Assembly (NCBI RefSeq): GCF_009789195.1
Contig: NZ_WSTC01000001.1
Location: 1-64,000 of the forward strand
Source of the DNA: Paenibacillus sp. MMS18-CY102
GTDB taxonomy: Bacteria; Bacillota; Bacilli; Paenibacillales; Paenibacillaceae
DNA: 64,000 bases
Reading direction: 5' to 3'
Position 1 is the stretch's first letter. Every line of letters starts with the position of its first letter. The notes under the pieces are model-generated. The model was not told the origin of the DNA. It was given only the letters and a program-made list of their open reading frames with translations, and searched no databases. Positions 35,304-44,375 of this stretch are shown in pieces. A program made the translations under genes and the position numbers.

Positions 35304-35332
35304 CATCGTATGCGTCCGCCTATGTGGGGGTG
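35304..35332 (-). promoter_or_regulatory. Sigma-K-like promoter of dpaAB
   Basis: Minus-strand CACC, 16 bases, CATACGATG. This compares with the sigma-K form mACm-N16-CATAnnnTA, with one mismatch in the -10. The distance to dpaA (39 bp) is suitable. Confidence 0.45.
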
Positions 35333-35357
35333 CGTGAGGAAACAGCGGTTCAAAAGA

Positions 35358-35391
35358 TAAAAAAAAGAGGCCGGTTACATCTCCGGCCTCT
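35358..35391 (-). terminator. Terminator of mlpA-dut
   Basis: Perfect 9-bp stem AGAGGCCGG/CCGGCCTCT followed by eight T on the minus strand. Confidence 0.9.
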
Positions 35392-35431
35392 CTTCAAACA
35401 TGAATCACTTGTATCACGTCAATCGTAAGCT

Positions 35432-35875
35432 TTAAACTCCTGTATGCCCAAAGCCGCCCGCACCTCTTACCGTATCCGGCAGCTCTTCACATTCAGCTAT
35501 TGAAACAGCCGGAACAACTTGAAATACCATCTGAGCGATACGCTCTCCGCGTGTAATGGCAAATGGCTCCTGGCCCAAGTTTACGAGGAGCACCTTAACT
35601 TCACCACGGTAATCGGCATCAATCGTTCCTGGCGAATTCAAGCAAGTGATGCCATGTTTATAGGCAAGGCCGCTTCTAGGGCGAATTTGCGCTTCAAGCT
35701 CGCCTGGCATTGCCATTGCAAAGCCTGTTGGAATCAATTTGCGCTCACCTGGAGCAAGATAAACAGGTTCAGTTACTGCTGCATGCAAGTCAAAACCGGC
35801 TGCAAGCTCAGACATTTTCTGAGGAAGATTCACATCTTCATTGCCAGCCAGCCGCTTAAATAGTACCTGGTACAA
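35432..35875 (-). CDS. dut: dUTP diphosphatase
   Basis: This 147-residue trimeric dUTPase hydrolyses dUTP to dUMP, keeping uracil out of DNA. The five motifs are present: AGFDLHA near residue 27, [10 protein letters not shown] near 68, [10 protein letters not shown] near 83, RGERIAQMV near 109 and the C-terminal [10 protein letters not shown]. The start is a TTG at 35875 with AGGAGG seven bases upstream. It overlaps the end of the M16 protease gene by 20 nt, so the two are co-translated. Confidence 0.96.
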   Translation of the reverse strand: MYQVLFKRLAGNEDVNLPQKMSELAAGFDLHAAVTEPVYLAPGERKLIPTGFAMAMPGELEAQIRPRSGLAYKHGITCLNSPGTIDADYRGEVKVLLVNLGQEPFAITRGERIAQMVFQVVPAVSIAECEELPDTVRGAGGFGHTGV

Positions 35876-37121
35876 ACTGATCCCTCCTGAGATTGGCTGC
35901 CGCCTTATCGTTCGTGCCGACGACGGCCACTGAGAACGGAACGTTCAGCATTCGTTTGGTCATATTGGCAATATCATTCATCGATACTTCATCGATGCGA
36001 TCGAGCATTTCATCTAACGTATAGTGCCTGCCCAGCATAAGCTCGTTTTTGCCGTTGCGGTTCATTCGGCTGCTTGTGCTCTCCAAGCTCAAAATCAAGC
36101 TGCCCTTAAGTTGCTCTTTGCCCCTGTGCAGCTCTGCATCCGTCAAGCCCTTCACAGCAAGCTCACCTAACAGCTCCATCGTAATGTCGAGCACTTCAGT
36201 CGTTTGCTTAGGTGCGGTACCTGCATAAATCGTAAACAGCCCACTGTCAGCGAACGAAGTATGATAGGAGTATACCGAGTAAGCCAAGCCGCGTTTTTCA
36301 CGAATTTCTTGGAAGAGGCGCGAACTCATTCCGCCGCCAAGCGCGTTATTGAGCAGCACCATTGCGTATAAGTTCGGGTCAGCAATCGAGCAGCCTGGGA
36401 ACGAAAGGCAAATATGGTTTTGCTCCGTTTGCTTCTGATGGAACAAATAATCGCCTCTAAACGTTGGCTTACTGAGCGCGGCTTCCGTTCCTTGATTAGC
36501 AAACGCGCCAAAGTGCTGCTCAAGCAACACCAGCAAGCTCTGTTCTTCAATGTTGCCGGCGACGCTAATTACGACGTTATCGATCCGATATTGCTTGCGC
36601 ATATAATCGCGCAAGTCATCCCCCGTCATAGCCGTCAATCGATCCTCTAGCCCAAGGATCGAATAAGCAAGCGGATGGTCGCCATACGCTGCACGGGACG
36701 CTTCATCATGCACTTTATCGTCAGGCGTATCTTCGTACATTGCGATTTCTTCCAATATAACGTTCTTTTCCTTCGCAAGCTCCTCGGCATCGAACTTCGA
36801 TTCAAAGAACATGTCGGCCAATGCATCAACGGCAATCGGAAGATGCTGGTCGAGCACTTTAGCAAAATAACAGGTATATTCTTTAGAAGTAAATGCATTC
36901 ACATTGCCGCCAATACCGTCGAACAGGTCTGCTATATCTTTGGCTGTGTGGCGCTGCGTCCCTTTAAAGAGCATATGCTCGATGAAATGGGATACTCCGT
37001 TATCTTGCTCGTTCTCATGGCGAGATCCGGTTTTGACCCAAATGCCGAATGATACCGATCTGCATGTCGGAATAGGCTCTACGACAACGCGCAAGCCGTT
37101 ACTCAACGTATATTTTTTCAC
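35856..37121 (-). CDS. mlpA: M16 zinc peptidase MlpA/YmxG
   Basis: This 421-residue processing-peptidase-like M16B protease has the complete motif H45FIEH49 with the distal Glu in [15 protein letters not shown]. subtilis YmxG (MlpA) occupies the same place after ylxY. Relatives act on small peptides; the in-cell target is unknown. The start is a GTG at 37121 with GAAGGAGG seven bases upstream. It is the catalytic type in one chain and is distinct from the ymfF/ymfH pair in this window. Confidence 0.92.
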   Translation of the reverse strand: MKKYTLSNGLRVVVEPIPTCRSVSFGIWVKTGSRHENEQDNGVSHFIEHMLFKGTQRHTAKDIADLFDGIGGNVNAFTSKEYTCYFAKVLDQHLPIAVDALADMFFESKFDAEELAKEKNVILEEIAMYEDTPDDKVHDEASRAAYGDHPLAYSILGLEDRLTAMTGDDLRDYMRKQYRIDNVVISVAGNIEEQSLLVLLEQHFGAFANQGTEAALSKPTFRGDYLFHQKQTEQNHICLSFPGCSIADPNLYAMVLLNNALGGGMSSRLFQEIREKRGLAYSVYSYHTSFADSGLFTIYAGTAPKQTTEVLDITMELLGELAVKGLTDAELHRGKEQLKGSLILSLESTSSRMNRNGKNELMLGRHYTLDEMLDRIDEVSMNDIANMTKRMLNVPFSVAVVGTNDKAAANLRRDQFVPGTI

Positions 37122-37226
37122 TCGGAACCCTCCTTCGTTATGACGGAACTAGACGTTGTTCGCACGAGGAGCAGCAGTCTGACCGTATGTTGAATAGTAC
37201 CACTATAACAAAATAAGTGAGGCTGC

Positions 37227-38204
37227 TCAACCGTTCGCATCGATTCGATCAGAGGACAACGTCTGGCTGACCGTCCCAATCTGATACCCTTTAGCTTGAA
37301 TAACTTTAATCATATCCGCCAAAGCATCTCGCGATGATGCCGTTGGATGCATGAGGATCAATGACCCTGGCGCCAGCTTTGATCGAATTCGGGACACAAT
37401 TGTTGAAGGAGCTGGCTTCATCCAATCGATCGTATCAATCGTCCAAAGCACTGTCCGTAACCCTTGGCTATGCGCGACTTTGACCGTATTTGTATTAAAA
37501 TCCCCTGACGGAGGAGCGAACCAACGGTTCTTTACGCCCAGCGTCGATTGCAGCAAGCTTTCGGTTTTCACAATTTGTTGATATTGCGCATCCCTGCTTA
37601 ATTGGCTCATCTTCGGATGGCTATAGGCATGATTGGACATTTCATGGCCATGGGACTGAATTTCTTTGGCGAGCTCTGGGTTGCGCTTCAACCAGCTTCC
37701 ATCGAGAAAGAATGTCGCCTTCACTTTATAATCGTCAAGGGTTTTAAGTATTGCGCCTATGTACTCATTTCCCCATGCTACATTAATCATAATTGAGACC
37801 ATCTTCTTATTTGGATTGCCTCGGTAAGTCGGCTCAACGCCAAGATCGTCTAATCCTACCTTAGGCTGAATCTGTTTATAAATAAGCTGCAGGGGGGCAC
37901 CAGGCGCATTGCCCAAATTAGCCTGATAGGTTCGGTTAACGTCGACCTCTACACCATTATAGCCGGGTATCGCTTTCCACACCCGGTCTACTACTGCATC
38001 GACTGGGGCAATTCGGCGTTTCGCCGCTTCCTCATGAATTGATGCCAGCAATCGATCATTCTCACTTATGCCATATGCAGCTTCGGCGGTGCTGCTGCTT
38101 GCTTTGATTGACGCAATATAACGGTTCATTGAACCGTTAGCATTCGCTAATAAAACGACAGCGAGCATACAACCAGCCATTGCAATCGTTTTGCCGTACT
38201 TCAT
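37227..38204 (-). CDS. ylxY: YlxY-type polysaccharide deacetylase homologue
   Basis: This 325-residue secreted or membrane-anchored NodB-fold protein has an N-terminal signal (about 5-22) and a NodB domain (about 125-315). The HxxxH zinc motif SNHAYSHP is present, but the usual TFDDG catalytic motif is replaced by MINVAWGNE. Deacetylase activity is therefore doubtful, as for other YlxY proteins. The start ATG has GGTGGGGAG upstream. A sigma-E-like promoter fits a sporulation role; pnp upstream has its own terminator. Confidence 0.9.
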   Translation of the reverse strand: MKYGKTIAMAGCMLAVVLLANANGSMNRYIASIKASSSTAEAAYGISENDRLLASIHEEAAKRRIAPVDAVVDRVWKAIPGYNGVEVDVNRTYQANLGNAPGAPLQLIYKQIQPKVGLDDLGVEPTYRGNPNKKMVSIMINVAWGNEYIGAILKTLDDYKVKATFFLDGSWLKRNPELAKEIQSHGHEMSNHAYSHPKMSQLSRDAQYQQIVKTESLLQSTLGVKNRWFAPPSGDFNTNTVKVAHSQGLRTVLWTIDTIDWMKPAPSTIVSRIRSKLAPGSLILMHPTASSRDALADMIKVIQAKGYQIGTVSQTLSSDRIDANG

Positions 38205-38232
38205 TCCCGCTCCCCACCTTCCTATGTCTTCA

Positions 38233-38261
38233 ATTTTATGAAAAGAAGGACGAGATTATGC
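38233..38261 (-). promoter_or_regulatory. Sigma-E-like promoter of ylxY
   Basis: Minus-strand GCATAAT, 14 bases, CATAAAAT. This compares with the sigma-E form kmATAtt-N14-cATAcAnT. It lies about 30 bp before ylxY and after the pnp terminator. Confidence 0.55.
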
Positions 38262-38280
38262 GGTTGTCCGGGCAAAGTAA

Positions 38281-38306
38281 AAAAGAGACAGATCAAATCT
38301 GGCTCT
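38281..38306 (-). terminator. Terminator of pnp
   Basis: Stem AGAGaCAGAT/ATCTGgCTCT with one mismatch, followed by TTTTTTAC on the minus strand. Confidence 0.8.
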
Positions 38307-38378
38307 TCATGGCATCACTCATATGATTATGGTGCTGCGTGTGTCTCTCGGCATAGCCGTAAACCTCACGCAGTTCCA

Positions 38379-40484
38379 TTATTGTGCAGGCACTTCCGAT
38401 TCCGGAGTCAGTACCGCTTTGCGAGACAAATTGATACGTCCTTGTTGATCAATTTCCGTTACTTTCACCGTAATTTGATCCCCGATTTTGAGAACGTCTT
38501 CGATTTTTGCGATTCGTTCCGTAGACACTTGCGAAATATGAACGAGACCGTCTTTGTTCGGAAGAATTTCGACGAATGCGCCGAATTTCTCAATCCGCTT
38601 AACCGTTCCCAAATAAATTTCGCCAACGACTACTTCTTTCACGATGCCTTCGATAATCGCACGAGCCTTTTGGTTCATCTCTTCATTGGAAGAAGCAATG
38701 TAAACCATGCCATCTTGCTCGATGTCGATTTTGACGCCTGTTTCTTCAATAATTTTGTTAATAATTTTGCCGCCAGCACCGATAACATCACGGATTTTAT
38801 CCGGATTGATGCGAAGCGTCATAATTTTCGGAGCATATTTCGAAAGGTTTTTGCGCGGCTCGCTCATGATATCAAGCATTTTTCCAAGAATGTGCATACG
38901 GCCTTCTTTTGCTTGCTCCAAAGCTTGCGTCAAAATCGCACGATCGATGCCTTCGATTTTGATATCCATTTGGATAGCGGTAACGCCTTCAGCCGTTCCT
39001 GCAACTTTAAAGTCCATATCGCCGAGGTGGTCTTCCATGCCTTGGATATCGGACAAGATGGAGAAATGCTCTCCGTCTTTAATGAGGCCCATTGCAATGC
39101 CCGCTACTGGCGCTTTGATCGGAACGCCTGCATCCATCATTGCGAGCGTGCTCGCGCAAATGCTTGCTTGTGAGGTCGAACCGTTGGACTCAAGGCACTC
39201 AGATACAAGACGAATCGTGTACGGGAACTCCGACTCAGGCGGAATCACTTTCGACAATGCACGCTCACCGAGCGCACCATGTCCAATTTCGCGGCGGCCT
39301 GGAGGACGCAGCGGACGCGCTTCGCCGACTGAGAATGGCGGGAAGTTGTAGTGATGCATGAAACGTTTGGACTCTTCTGGCGAAATGCCATCCAAGATCT
39401 GTACATCGCCGAGAGCGCCGAGCGTACAAACGCTGAGTGCTTGCGTTTGGCCACGCGTGAACAAGCCGGAACCGTGCGTACGTGGCAGCAATGCAACATC
39501 GCAATCAATTGGACGAATCTCATTCAAGCCTCGGCCGTCTGGACGAACCTTGTCATGCGTAATGAGGCGGCGAACTTCTTCCTTGACGATGTCGTACAAT
39601 ACTTCCTTCACGTCATCCATCAGTTCAGGCGTTTCTGCATAAATTTCATTGAAATGAGAAACCGTCTCCACGTTGATTGCGTCAATCGCTTCTTGGCGTG
39701 CATGCTTCTCAGCAATGCGAATCGCTTGCTTCAAGCGCTCGGATGCATAAGCACGAACGTCAGCGTTAACTTGCTCGTCAACGGCATGCAGCTTCACTTC
39801 CATCTTCGTCTTTCCTGCGATGGATTGGAACTCTTCGATTGCTTTCACGATGTTTTTGATCTCGTCGTGTCCGAACATAATCGCTTCGAGCATTACGCTC
39901 TCAGGAACTTCGTTCGCTTCCGCTTCAACCATCATGATCGCGTCTTTCGTACCCGCGACGACAACGAAGATATCGCTCAAATCTACTTGTTCTGCTGTCG
40001 GGTTGATCACGAATTTGCCATCGATACGCCCGACATTGACGCCGCCAATTGGGCCATTGAAAGGAACATCCGAAATCGACAATGCCGCAGACGTACCGAT
40101 CATTGCAGCGATTTCTGGCGAACAATCTTGATCAACGCTCATGACAAGGTTCACGATTTGAACATCGTTACGGAAGCCTTCCGGGAACAATGGGCGAATC
40201 GGACGGTCCGTTAGACGGCTCGACAAAATCGCTTTTTCGCTTGGACGGCCTTCGCGTTTAATAAATCCGCCTGGAATTTTGCCTACCGCATACAGCTTCT
40301 CTTCATAGTTCACCGTTAGCGGGAAGAAGTCCAAATCTTTCGGCTCAGTCGAAGCCGTTACCGTACAGAGAACGACCGTCTCGCCATATCGTACTGTAAC
40401 AGCAGCGTTAGCTTGTTTCGCCAAACGGCCTGTTTCGAGCACGAGCGGACGACCGCCAAGTGTGAATTCAACTTTTTGCAACAT
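38379..40484 (-). CDS. pnp: Polyribonucleotide nucleotidyltransferase
   Basis: This 701-residue phosphorolytic 3'-5' exoribonuclease has two RNase PH domains (about 1-215 and 310-545), a KH domain (about 550-615, [10 protein letters not shown]) and an S1 domain (about 620-690). It degrades mRNA and acts with RNase Y and RNase J, both encoded in this window. The start at 40484 ([11 protein letters not shown]) has AGGAGGG upstream; a longer frame adds 13 unrelated residues. The rpsO terminator stands between it and rpsO. Confidence 0.98.
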   Translation of the reverse strand: MLQKVEFTLGGRPLVLETGRLAKQANAAVTVRYGETVVLCTVTASTEPKDLDFFPLTVNYEEKLYAVGKIPGGFIKREGRPSEKAILSSRLTDRPIRPLFPEGFRNDVQIVNLVMSVDQDCSPEIAAMIGTSAALSISDVPFNGPIGGVNVGRIDGKFVINPTAEQVDLSDIFVVVAGTKDAIMMVEAEANEVPESVMLEAIMFGHDEIKNIVKAIEEFQSIAGKTKMEVKLHAVDEQVNADVRAYASERLKQAIRIAEKHARQEAIDAINVETVSHFNEIYAETPELMDDVKEVLYDIVKEEVRRLITHDKVRPDGRGLNEIRPIDCDVALLPRTHGSGLFTRGQTQALSVCTLGALGDVQILDGISPEESKRFMHHYNFPPFSVGEARPLRPPGRREIGHGALGERALSKVIPPESEFPYTIRLVSECLESNGSTSQASICASTLAMMDAGVPIKAPVAGIAMGLIKDGEHFSILSDIQGMEDHLGDMDFKVAGTAEGVTAIQMDIKIEGIDRAILTQALEQAKEGRMHILGKMLDIMSEPRKNLSKYAPKIMTLRINPDKIRDVIGAGGKIINKIIEETGVKIDIEQDGMVYIASSNEEMNQKARAIIEGIVKEVVVGEIYLGTVKRIEKFGAFVEILPNKDGLVHISQVSTERIAKIEDVLKIGDQITVKVTEIDQQGRINLSRKAVLTPESEVPAQ

Positions 40485-40553
40485 CGTATCCCTCCTGTCA
40501 ATCTTCATTATTGTGGCTATCATGGTAAATCATGCTGAAATCTGTATCATTAC

Positions 40554-40613
40554 AAAAAGCAACCCGTCGCTGTCCGCCCGTATGACGGGCCGAAAGTTGA
40601 CCAGGTTGCTTTT
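40554..40613 (-). terminator. Terminator of rpsO
   Basis: Outer stem AAAGCAACC/GGTTGCTTT encloses an inner CCCGT/ACGGG hairpin, with TTTTTG after it on the minus strand. Confidence 0.8.
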
Positions 40614-40621
40614 CCCCATGC

Positions 40622-40891
40622 TTATCGGCGAAGGCCGAGTTTTTCGATCAATGCGCTGTAACGTTTAACGTCGTTGTTTTTCAGGTATGCCAGCAGTTTA
40701 CGGCGCTGACCTACCATTTTGAGCAAACCACGGCGCGAGTGGTGGTCTTTCTTGTGCGTCCGCAAGTGGTTCGTCAAGTTCACGATGTTCTCCGTAAGGA
40801 TAGCGACTTGAACTTCAGGTGACCCTGTATCGCTCGCGTGTTTCTTGTGCGTATCGATGATTTCATGTTTACGCTCTTGTGTAATTGCCAT
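40622..40891 (-). CDS. rpsO: 30S ribosomal protein S15
   Basis: This 89-residue primary-binding protein of the 30S central domain binds 16S rRNA. The family core [20 protein letters not shown] is intact. The start ATG follows TTAGGAGGTG. It has its own sigma-A promoter and a leader of about 120 nt with paired segments, and its own terminator. In many bacteria S15 represses its own mRNA through the leader, so the same may hold here. ribF-rpsO-pnp is the usual order. Confidence 0.98.
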   Translation of the reverse strand: MAITQERKHEIIDTHKKHASDTGSPEVQVAILTENIVNLTNHLRTHKKDHHSRRGLLKMVGQRRKLLAYLKNNDVKRYSALIEKLGLRR

Positions 40892-41015
40892 CCGATGTTC
40901 ACCTCCTAATCATATAATCGCCATCAGCCTCGTAACCGCCGGTGAGAGCGAGCAACCAAGCTGAGGTTCAATTGCTGCCGGATATAGGCTAACGCCAATT
41001 CCAACAACGTCATTC

Positions 41016-41045
41016 AGTATAGCACAAATGCTAGTCCTATGTAAA
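41016..41045 (-). promoter_or_regulatory. Sigma-A promoter of rpsO
   Basis: Minus-strand TTTACA, 18 bases, TATACT: each hexamer matches 5 of 6. It lies 125 bp before rpsO. Confidence 0.7.
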
Positions 41046-41077
41046 CTGAACAGCTGCTGCTTATGAATAACACAATG

Positions 41078-42064
41078 CTAGACAGGCCGTTTGGTCGGGG
41101 AAACTATCGCTTCCGCTGCTTGCGCTAAACGATTTTGCGCTTCATCGCGATCTCGGCTAATTTGCGCTATCAGCTCGTCAATTGACTCGAATTTGCGCTC
41201 TGCCCGCAGAAAAGCGTGGAACCGAACGGCCATCTTTTGGCCATAAAGATCACCAGCGTAATCTAGCAGATGAACCTCCATAACAGGCGCTGTTTCGCCA
41301 TCCTTGAAAGTTGGCTTCATGCCATGGTTCATTACCGCAGAATAAGTTACACCACCGACTTCTGCAAAAACCGCATATACGCCAAGCCGAGGCGTGACAT
41401 ATGGCGCTATTAGCCCAAGATTTGCAGTCGGAAATCCGATCGTACGCCCGCGTGCATGGCCATGCACGACCGTTCCTTGCACTTCGTACGCGCGGCCTAG
41501 CAAATGTTGTGCGAGCTCGGGATCTCCATCGCTAAGCGCTTCCCTGACATAGGTACTGCTTACCTTCTTGCCATTCAACAACAACGGCTCAACGACCTCT
41601 GTCGTGATGCCCAGCTCGCTGCCGAGGGAAGCCAGCTTATCGGCATCCCCTGCACCACGATGCCCGAATCGGAAATCAAAACCGATCAAAGCATGGCGAA
41701 CGCCGAGCGGTCCGAGTACATCCGATACAAATCGCTCCGGCGATACGTTCGCAAAGTCTTGGTCGAATTTCATAACAAATGTATAGTCGACGCCGAGCTC
41801 AGCAAACCGTTCCAGTTTGACATCCAGAGGCGTCAGGCAATTTCCGTACTGCTCGCCTTGCGATAGCACATCTTTGGGATGAGGATGAAATGTCAAAACG
41901 GCAGACTTCCGTTGCTGGCTCCGAGCAGCTTCAATTGCACGCCGGATGACATTCTGATGCCCTTTGTGCACGCCGTCAAAATGCCCGATCGCAATCGAAA
42001 GCTCCTCACCCGCGTCCATGACCGATGCCATATTCAACGGATAACCAATGGGAATCAATTTCAT
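41078..42064 (-). CDS. ribF: Bifunctional riboflavin kinase/FAD synthetase
   Basis: This 328-residue enzyme makes FMN from riboflavin and then FAD. The N-terminal nucleotidyltransferase domain has GHFDGVHKGHQ (about residues 27-37). The C-terminal flavokinase domain has GRTIGFPTANL (about 200-210). I prefer the ATG at 42064 (MKLIPIGYPLN); a TTG at 42097 gives 11 more residues and neither has a strong ribosome site. It follows truB by about 40 bp in the long infB operon. Confidence 0.95.
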   Translation of the reverse strand: MKLIPIGYPLNMASVMDAGEELSIAIGHFDGVHKGHQNVIRRAIEAARSQQRKSAVLTFHPHPKDVLSQGEQYGNCLTPLDVKLERFAELGVDYTFVMKFDQDFANVSPERFVSDVLGPLGVRHALIGFDFRFGHRGAGDADKLASLGSELGITTEVVEPLLLNGKKVSSTYVREALSDGDPELAQHLLGRAYEVQGTVVHGHARGRTIGFPTANLGLIAPYVTPRLGVYAVFAEVGGVTYSAVMNHGMKPTFKDGETAPVMEVHLLDYAGDLYGQKMAVRFHAFLRAERKFESIDELIAQISRDRDEAQNRLAQAAEAIVSPTKRPV

Positions 42065-42105
42065 AGACCTAACACCCGCATTCCACTCATTTTCCAAAAC
42101 AAAAT

Positions 42106-43014
42106 CTAATTAAATACTTTTACCGGTTTGAGCAGGTTCAAGCTTTGATCCCACTCGAACACGCCAAGAAAACGCCCATCCTCATCATATAAGCGAGCTG
42201 GCCCTTCTGGCGCGAGTTCGGCTAATCCCTTCACCCGGTGAGCTGGGAGTTTACGGCCTTGCAAGGCAATTACCGCAGAAGCGGAATCCGTAACGAGCTT
42301 GGCCATATGCGAGAGCGCAACATCCGATGGGAGCAATTGCGATTGCAACTGTCCCTCCTGCTGCAAAGCAGCAATTTGCTCGATCGTGTAACAATGTTCG
42401 CGCGTTAAGCCTCCAGACATTGTACGCGTCAGTTCTGCCATGGTTGCCGGTACGTTTAGCCTTTTCCCAATATCCACACAAAGCGTTCTGATGTATGTGC
42501 CTTTGGAGCATTCCACATCAAAGCGAATGCGTGGACGGCGTTCGTCTTGTACGAATTCCAAGAGGCGAATGCTGTAAATATGCACCTTCCTTGATTTCCG
42601 TTCCACCGTTACGCCTTCACGGGCTAACTCATACAGGCGTTTCCCATCAACTTTCAAAGCCGAAAACATAGGCGGCACCTGATCGATCTCGCCGATAAAA
42701 GCAGCGAGGGCTGCTTCTACTTCCTCACGCGTGACAGAAACCTTATCCACTTCCTCGACAGGTGTGCCCGTCATATCCTCCGTGTCAGTCGCGATGCCTA
42801 GCTGGAGCACTGCTTCATAAGCTTTAGGCCGTTCCTGCAAATATTCAACGACTCGTGTCGCCCGTCCAATGCAGAGTGGAAGGACACCAGTTACTTGAGG
42901 ATCGAGCGTTCCTGCATGCCCGATGCGCTTAACGCGCGTAATCCCCCGAACTTTAGCCACGACGTCATGGCTAGTCCATCCTGCTGGCTTCCATACTGCC
43001 AAGATGCCATCCAT
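42106..43014 (-). CDS. truB: tRNA pseudouridine(55) synthase
   Basis: This 302-residue enzyme makes the near-universal pseudouridine 55 in the T-loop. The catalytic Asp is in GHAGTLDPQ (about residues 33-41). The central fold (about 60-200) and a short C-terminal PUA-like domain (about 220-300) are present. The start overlaps the nrnA stop by one base (TAATG), so translation is coupled. It lies in the standard rbfA-nrnA-truB-ribF order. Confidence 0.97.
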   Translation of the reverse strand: MDGILAVWKPAGWTSHDVVAKVRGITRVKRIGHAGTLDPQVTGVLPLCIGRATRVVEYLQERPKAYEAVLQLGIATDTEDMTGTPVEEVDKVSVTREEVEAALAAFIGEIDQVPPMFSALKVDGKRLYELAREGVTVERKSRKVHIYSIRLLEFVQDERRPRIRFDVECSKGTYIRTLCVDIGKRLNVPATMAELTRTMSGGLTREHCYTIEQIAALQQEGQLQSQLLPSDVALSHMAKLVTDSASAVIALQGRKLPAHRVKGLAELAPEGPARLYDEDGRFLGVFEWDQSLNLLKPVKVFN

Positions 43015-44015
43015 TAACTGCTCAACGCCTTTCTAACAGCTTCAACCACTAGTTCAATCGATTCAACCATAGGAGTATCCAATCGACAGCCTGCCGCCCG
43101 CACATGCCCGCCACCGCCAAACGACTGCGCGATCGCTGCCACATCTGCACGGCCTGCTGAACGTAGGCTAACCTTTACAGAGCCGTTCAACATCTCTTTG
43201 AACAATATGCCAACTTCAACGCCATCCACATTGCGTGCGTAATTCACAAGCCCTTCTAGATCCTCTGGTGCTGCCCCTGTATCTGCTAGGTCAGTTGCTT
43301 CTATGTACAACCAGCCAATTGTAGCATCCTGCGAGAAAGAAAGCCGATTAAGTGCAAGCTGCAACAGCTTAAGCTGCGGCATTGTCATTCTTTCAAGCAA
43401 ATAATCTGCAATCCAATGGCCCGAAACGCCCAGTTGAAGAAGATGAGATGCGATTTCCATCACGCGAGGTGTTGTGTTCGAATAGCGGAAGCCGCCTGTG
43501 TCTGTCAATAAACCTGTATAAATAGCAGTAGCAACCGGTTCATCCAATTGGATTGCCGCTTGCTCGAGCAGTTCATACAAAATTTCAACAGTTGCAGCAG
43601 CGAAAGGCAAAACGAGGTTAACGGAGCCAAATAAATCGTTGGTTGGATGGTGGTCAATATTAAGCAGCTCGTAACCTTCTGCAAAGCAGCTTGCAACATC
43701 GCCAATTCGCCTAAAATCAGCGCAGTCCACGGCAATAATTCGTTGATAGGTACGTTCTGGTTTGTTGAGGCTATAGTTAACAATCGTATTTGACTGATGA
43801 AGATAATGAAGCCGTGAAGGAGATGCGCCTTCATTAATTAAAGTGTATCGTTTGCCAAGCTTCCCTAACAGCCATCCAATGACGACTGTTGAGCTGATGG
43901 CATCGCCATCCGGCTGTACGTGAGAGACGACTAAGAAGTCGTCTCCTTCACGCATGAATGCCAACGCTTGTTCAAGCAGATCAGCTATCGGCACATAAAC
44001 CGTGGAGCCGCTCAT
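43014..44015 (-). CDS. nrnA: Bifunctional oligoribonuclease/PAP phosphatase NrnA
   Basis: This 333-residue DHH/DHHA1 phosphoesterase degrades 2-5 nt RNAs (nanoRNAs) and pAp. Metal motifs are [10 protein letters not shown] (about residues 31-40), VDCAD (about 94) and IDHHPTND (about 116-123); the DHHA1 [10 protein letters not shown] motif is near 310. It overlaps rbfA by 4 nt (ATGA). It is the Firmicute substitute for Orn and completes the RNA decay set in this window. Confidence 0.95.
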   Translation of the reverse strand: MSGSTVYVPIADLLEQALAFMREGDDFLVVSHVQPDGDAISSTVVIGWLLGKLGKRYTLINEGASPSRLHYLHQSNTIVNYSLNKPERTYQRIIAVDCADFRRIGDVASCFAEGYELLNIDHHPTNDLFGSVNLVLPFAAATVEILYELLEQAAIQLDEPVATAIYTGLLTDTGGFRYSNTTPRVMEIASHLLQLGVSGHWIADYLLERMTMPQLKLLQLALNRLSFSQDATIGWLYIEATDLADTGAAPEDLEGLVNYARNVDGVEVGILFKEMLNGSVKVSLRSAGRADVAAIAQSFGGGGHVRAAGCRLDTPMVESIELVVEAVRKALSS

Positions 44016-44368
44016 AGCGAACGCTCTCCACCGTTAATTTGCTCAAGCAATGCTTCAATTCTGCTGCCATACGCAATGCTCGCATCAAATTTGAATAGAA
44101 GCACTGGCGTATGGCGCAGACGCATACGCTTGCCTAGTTCTGACCGGATAAAGCCTGTTCCTCTTGCGATGGCCTTGAGCGTTTCTTCCTTCTGCTCATC
44201 GCTGCCAAGCACGCTGAGGTACACTTTCGCTTGAGACAAATCGTTGGTTACATCAACGCCGGTAACGGTAATAAACCCGATGCGCGGATCTTTTAATTCC
44301 GTCTGGATAATTTGGCTCAGCTCTTTCTTAATCTGCTCGCCGACCCGTCCCACTCGGACTTTTGCCAT
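44012..44368 (-). CDS. rbfA: 30S ribosome-binding factor A
   Basis: This 118-residue KH-type factor helps late 16S rRNA 5'-end maturation of the 30S subunit. The segment [13 protein letters not shown] near residue 9 and [17 protein letters not shown] near the end are family marks. The start ATG follows GAGAGGTGAT, seven bases after the infB stop. Its position after infB and before nrnA is the standard one. Confidence 0.96.
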   Translation of the reverse strand: MAKVRVGRVGEQIKKELSQIIQTELKDPRIGFITVTGVDVTNDLSQAKVYLSVLGSDEQKEETLKAIARGTGFIRSELGKRMRLRHTPVLLFKFDASIAYGSRIEALLEQINGGERSL

Positions 44369-44375
44369 TACGCGA

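Noticed and set aside
38238-39173. Plus-strand frame of 311 codons opposite pnp
   Set aside because: It is a His/Asn/Phe-rich shadow of the pnp reading frame.
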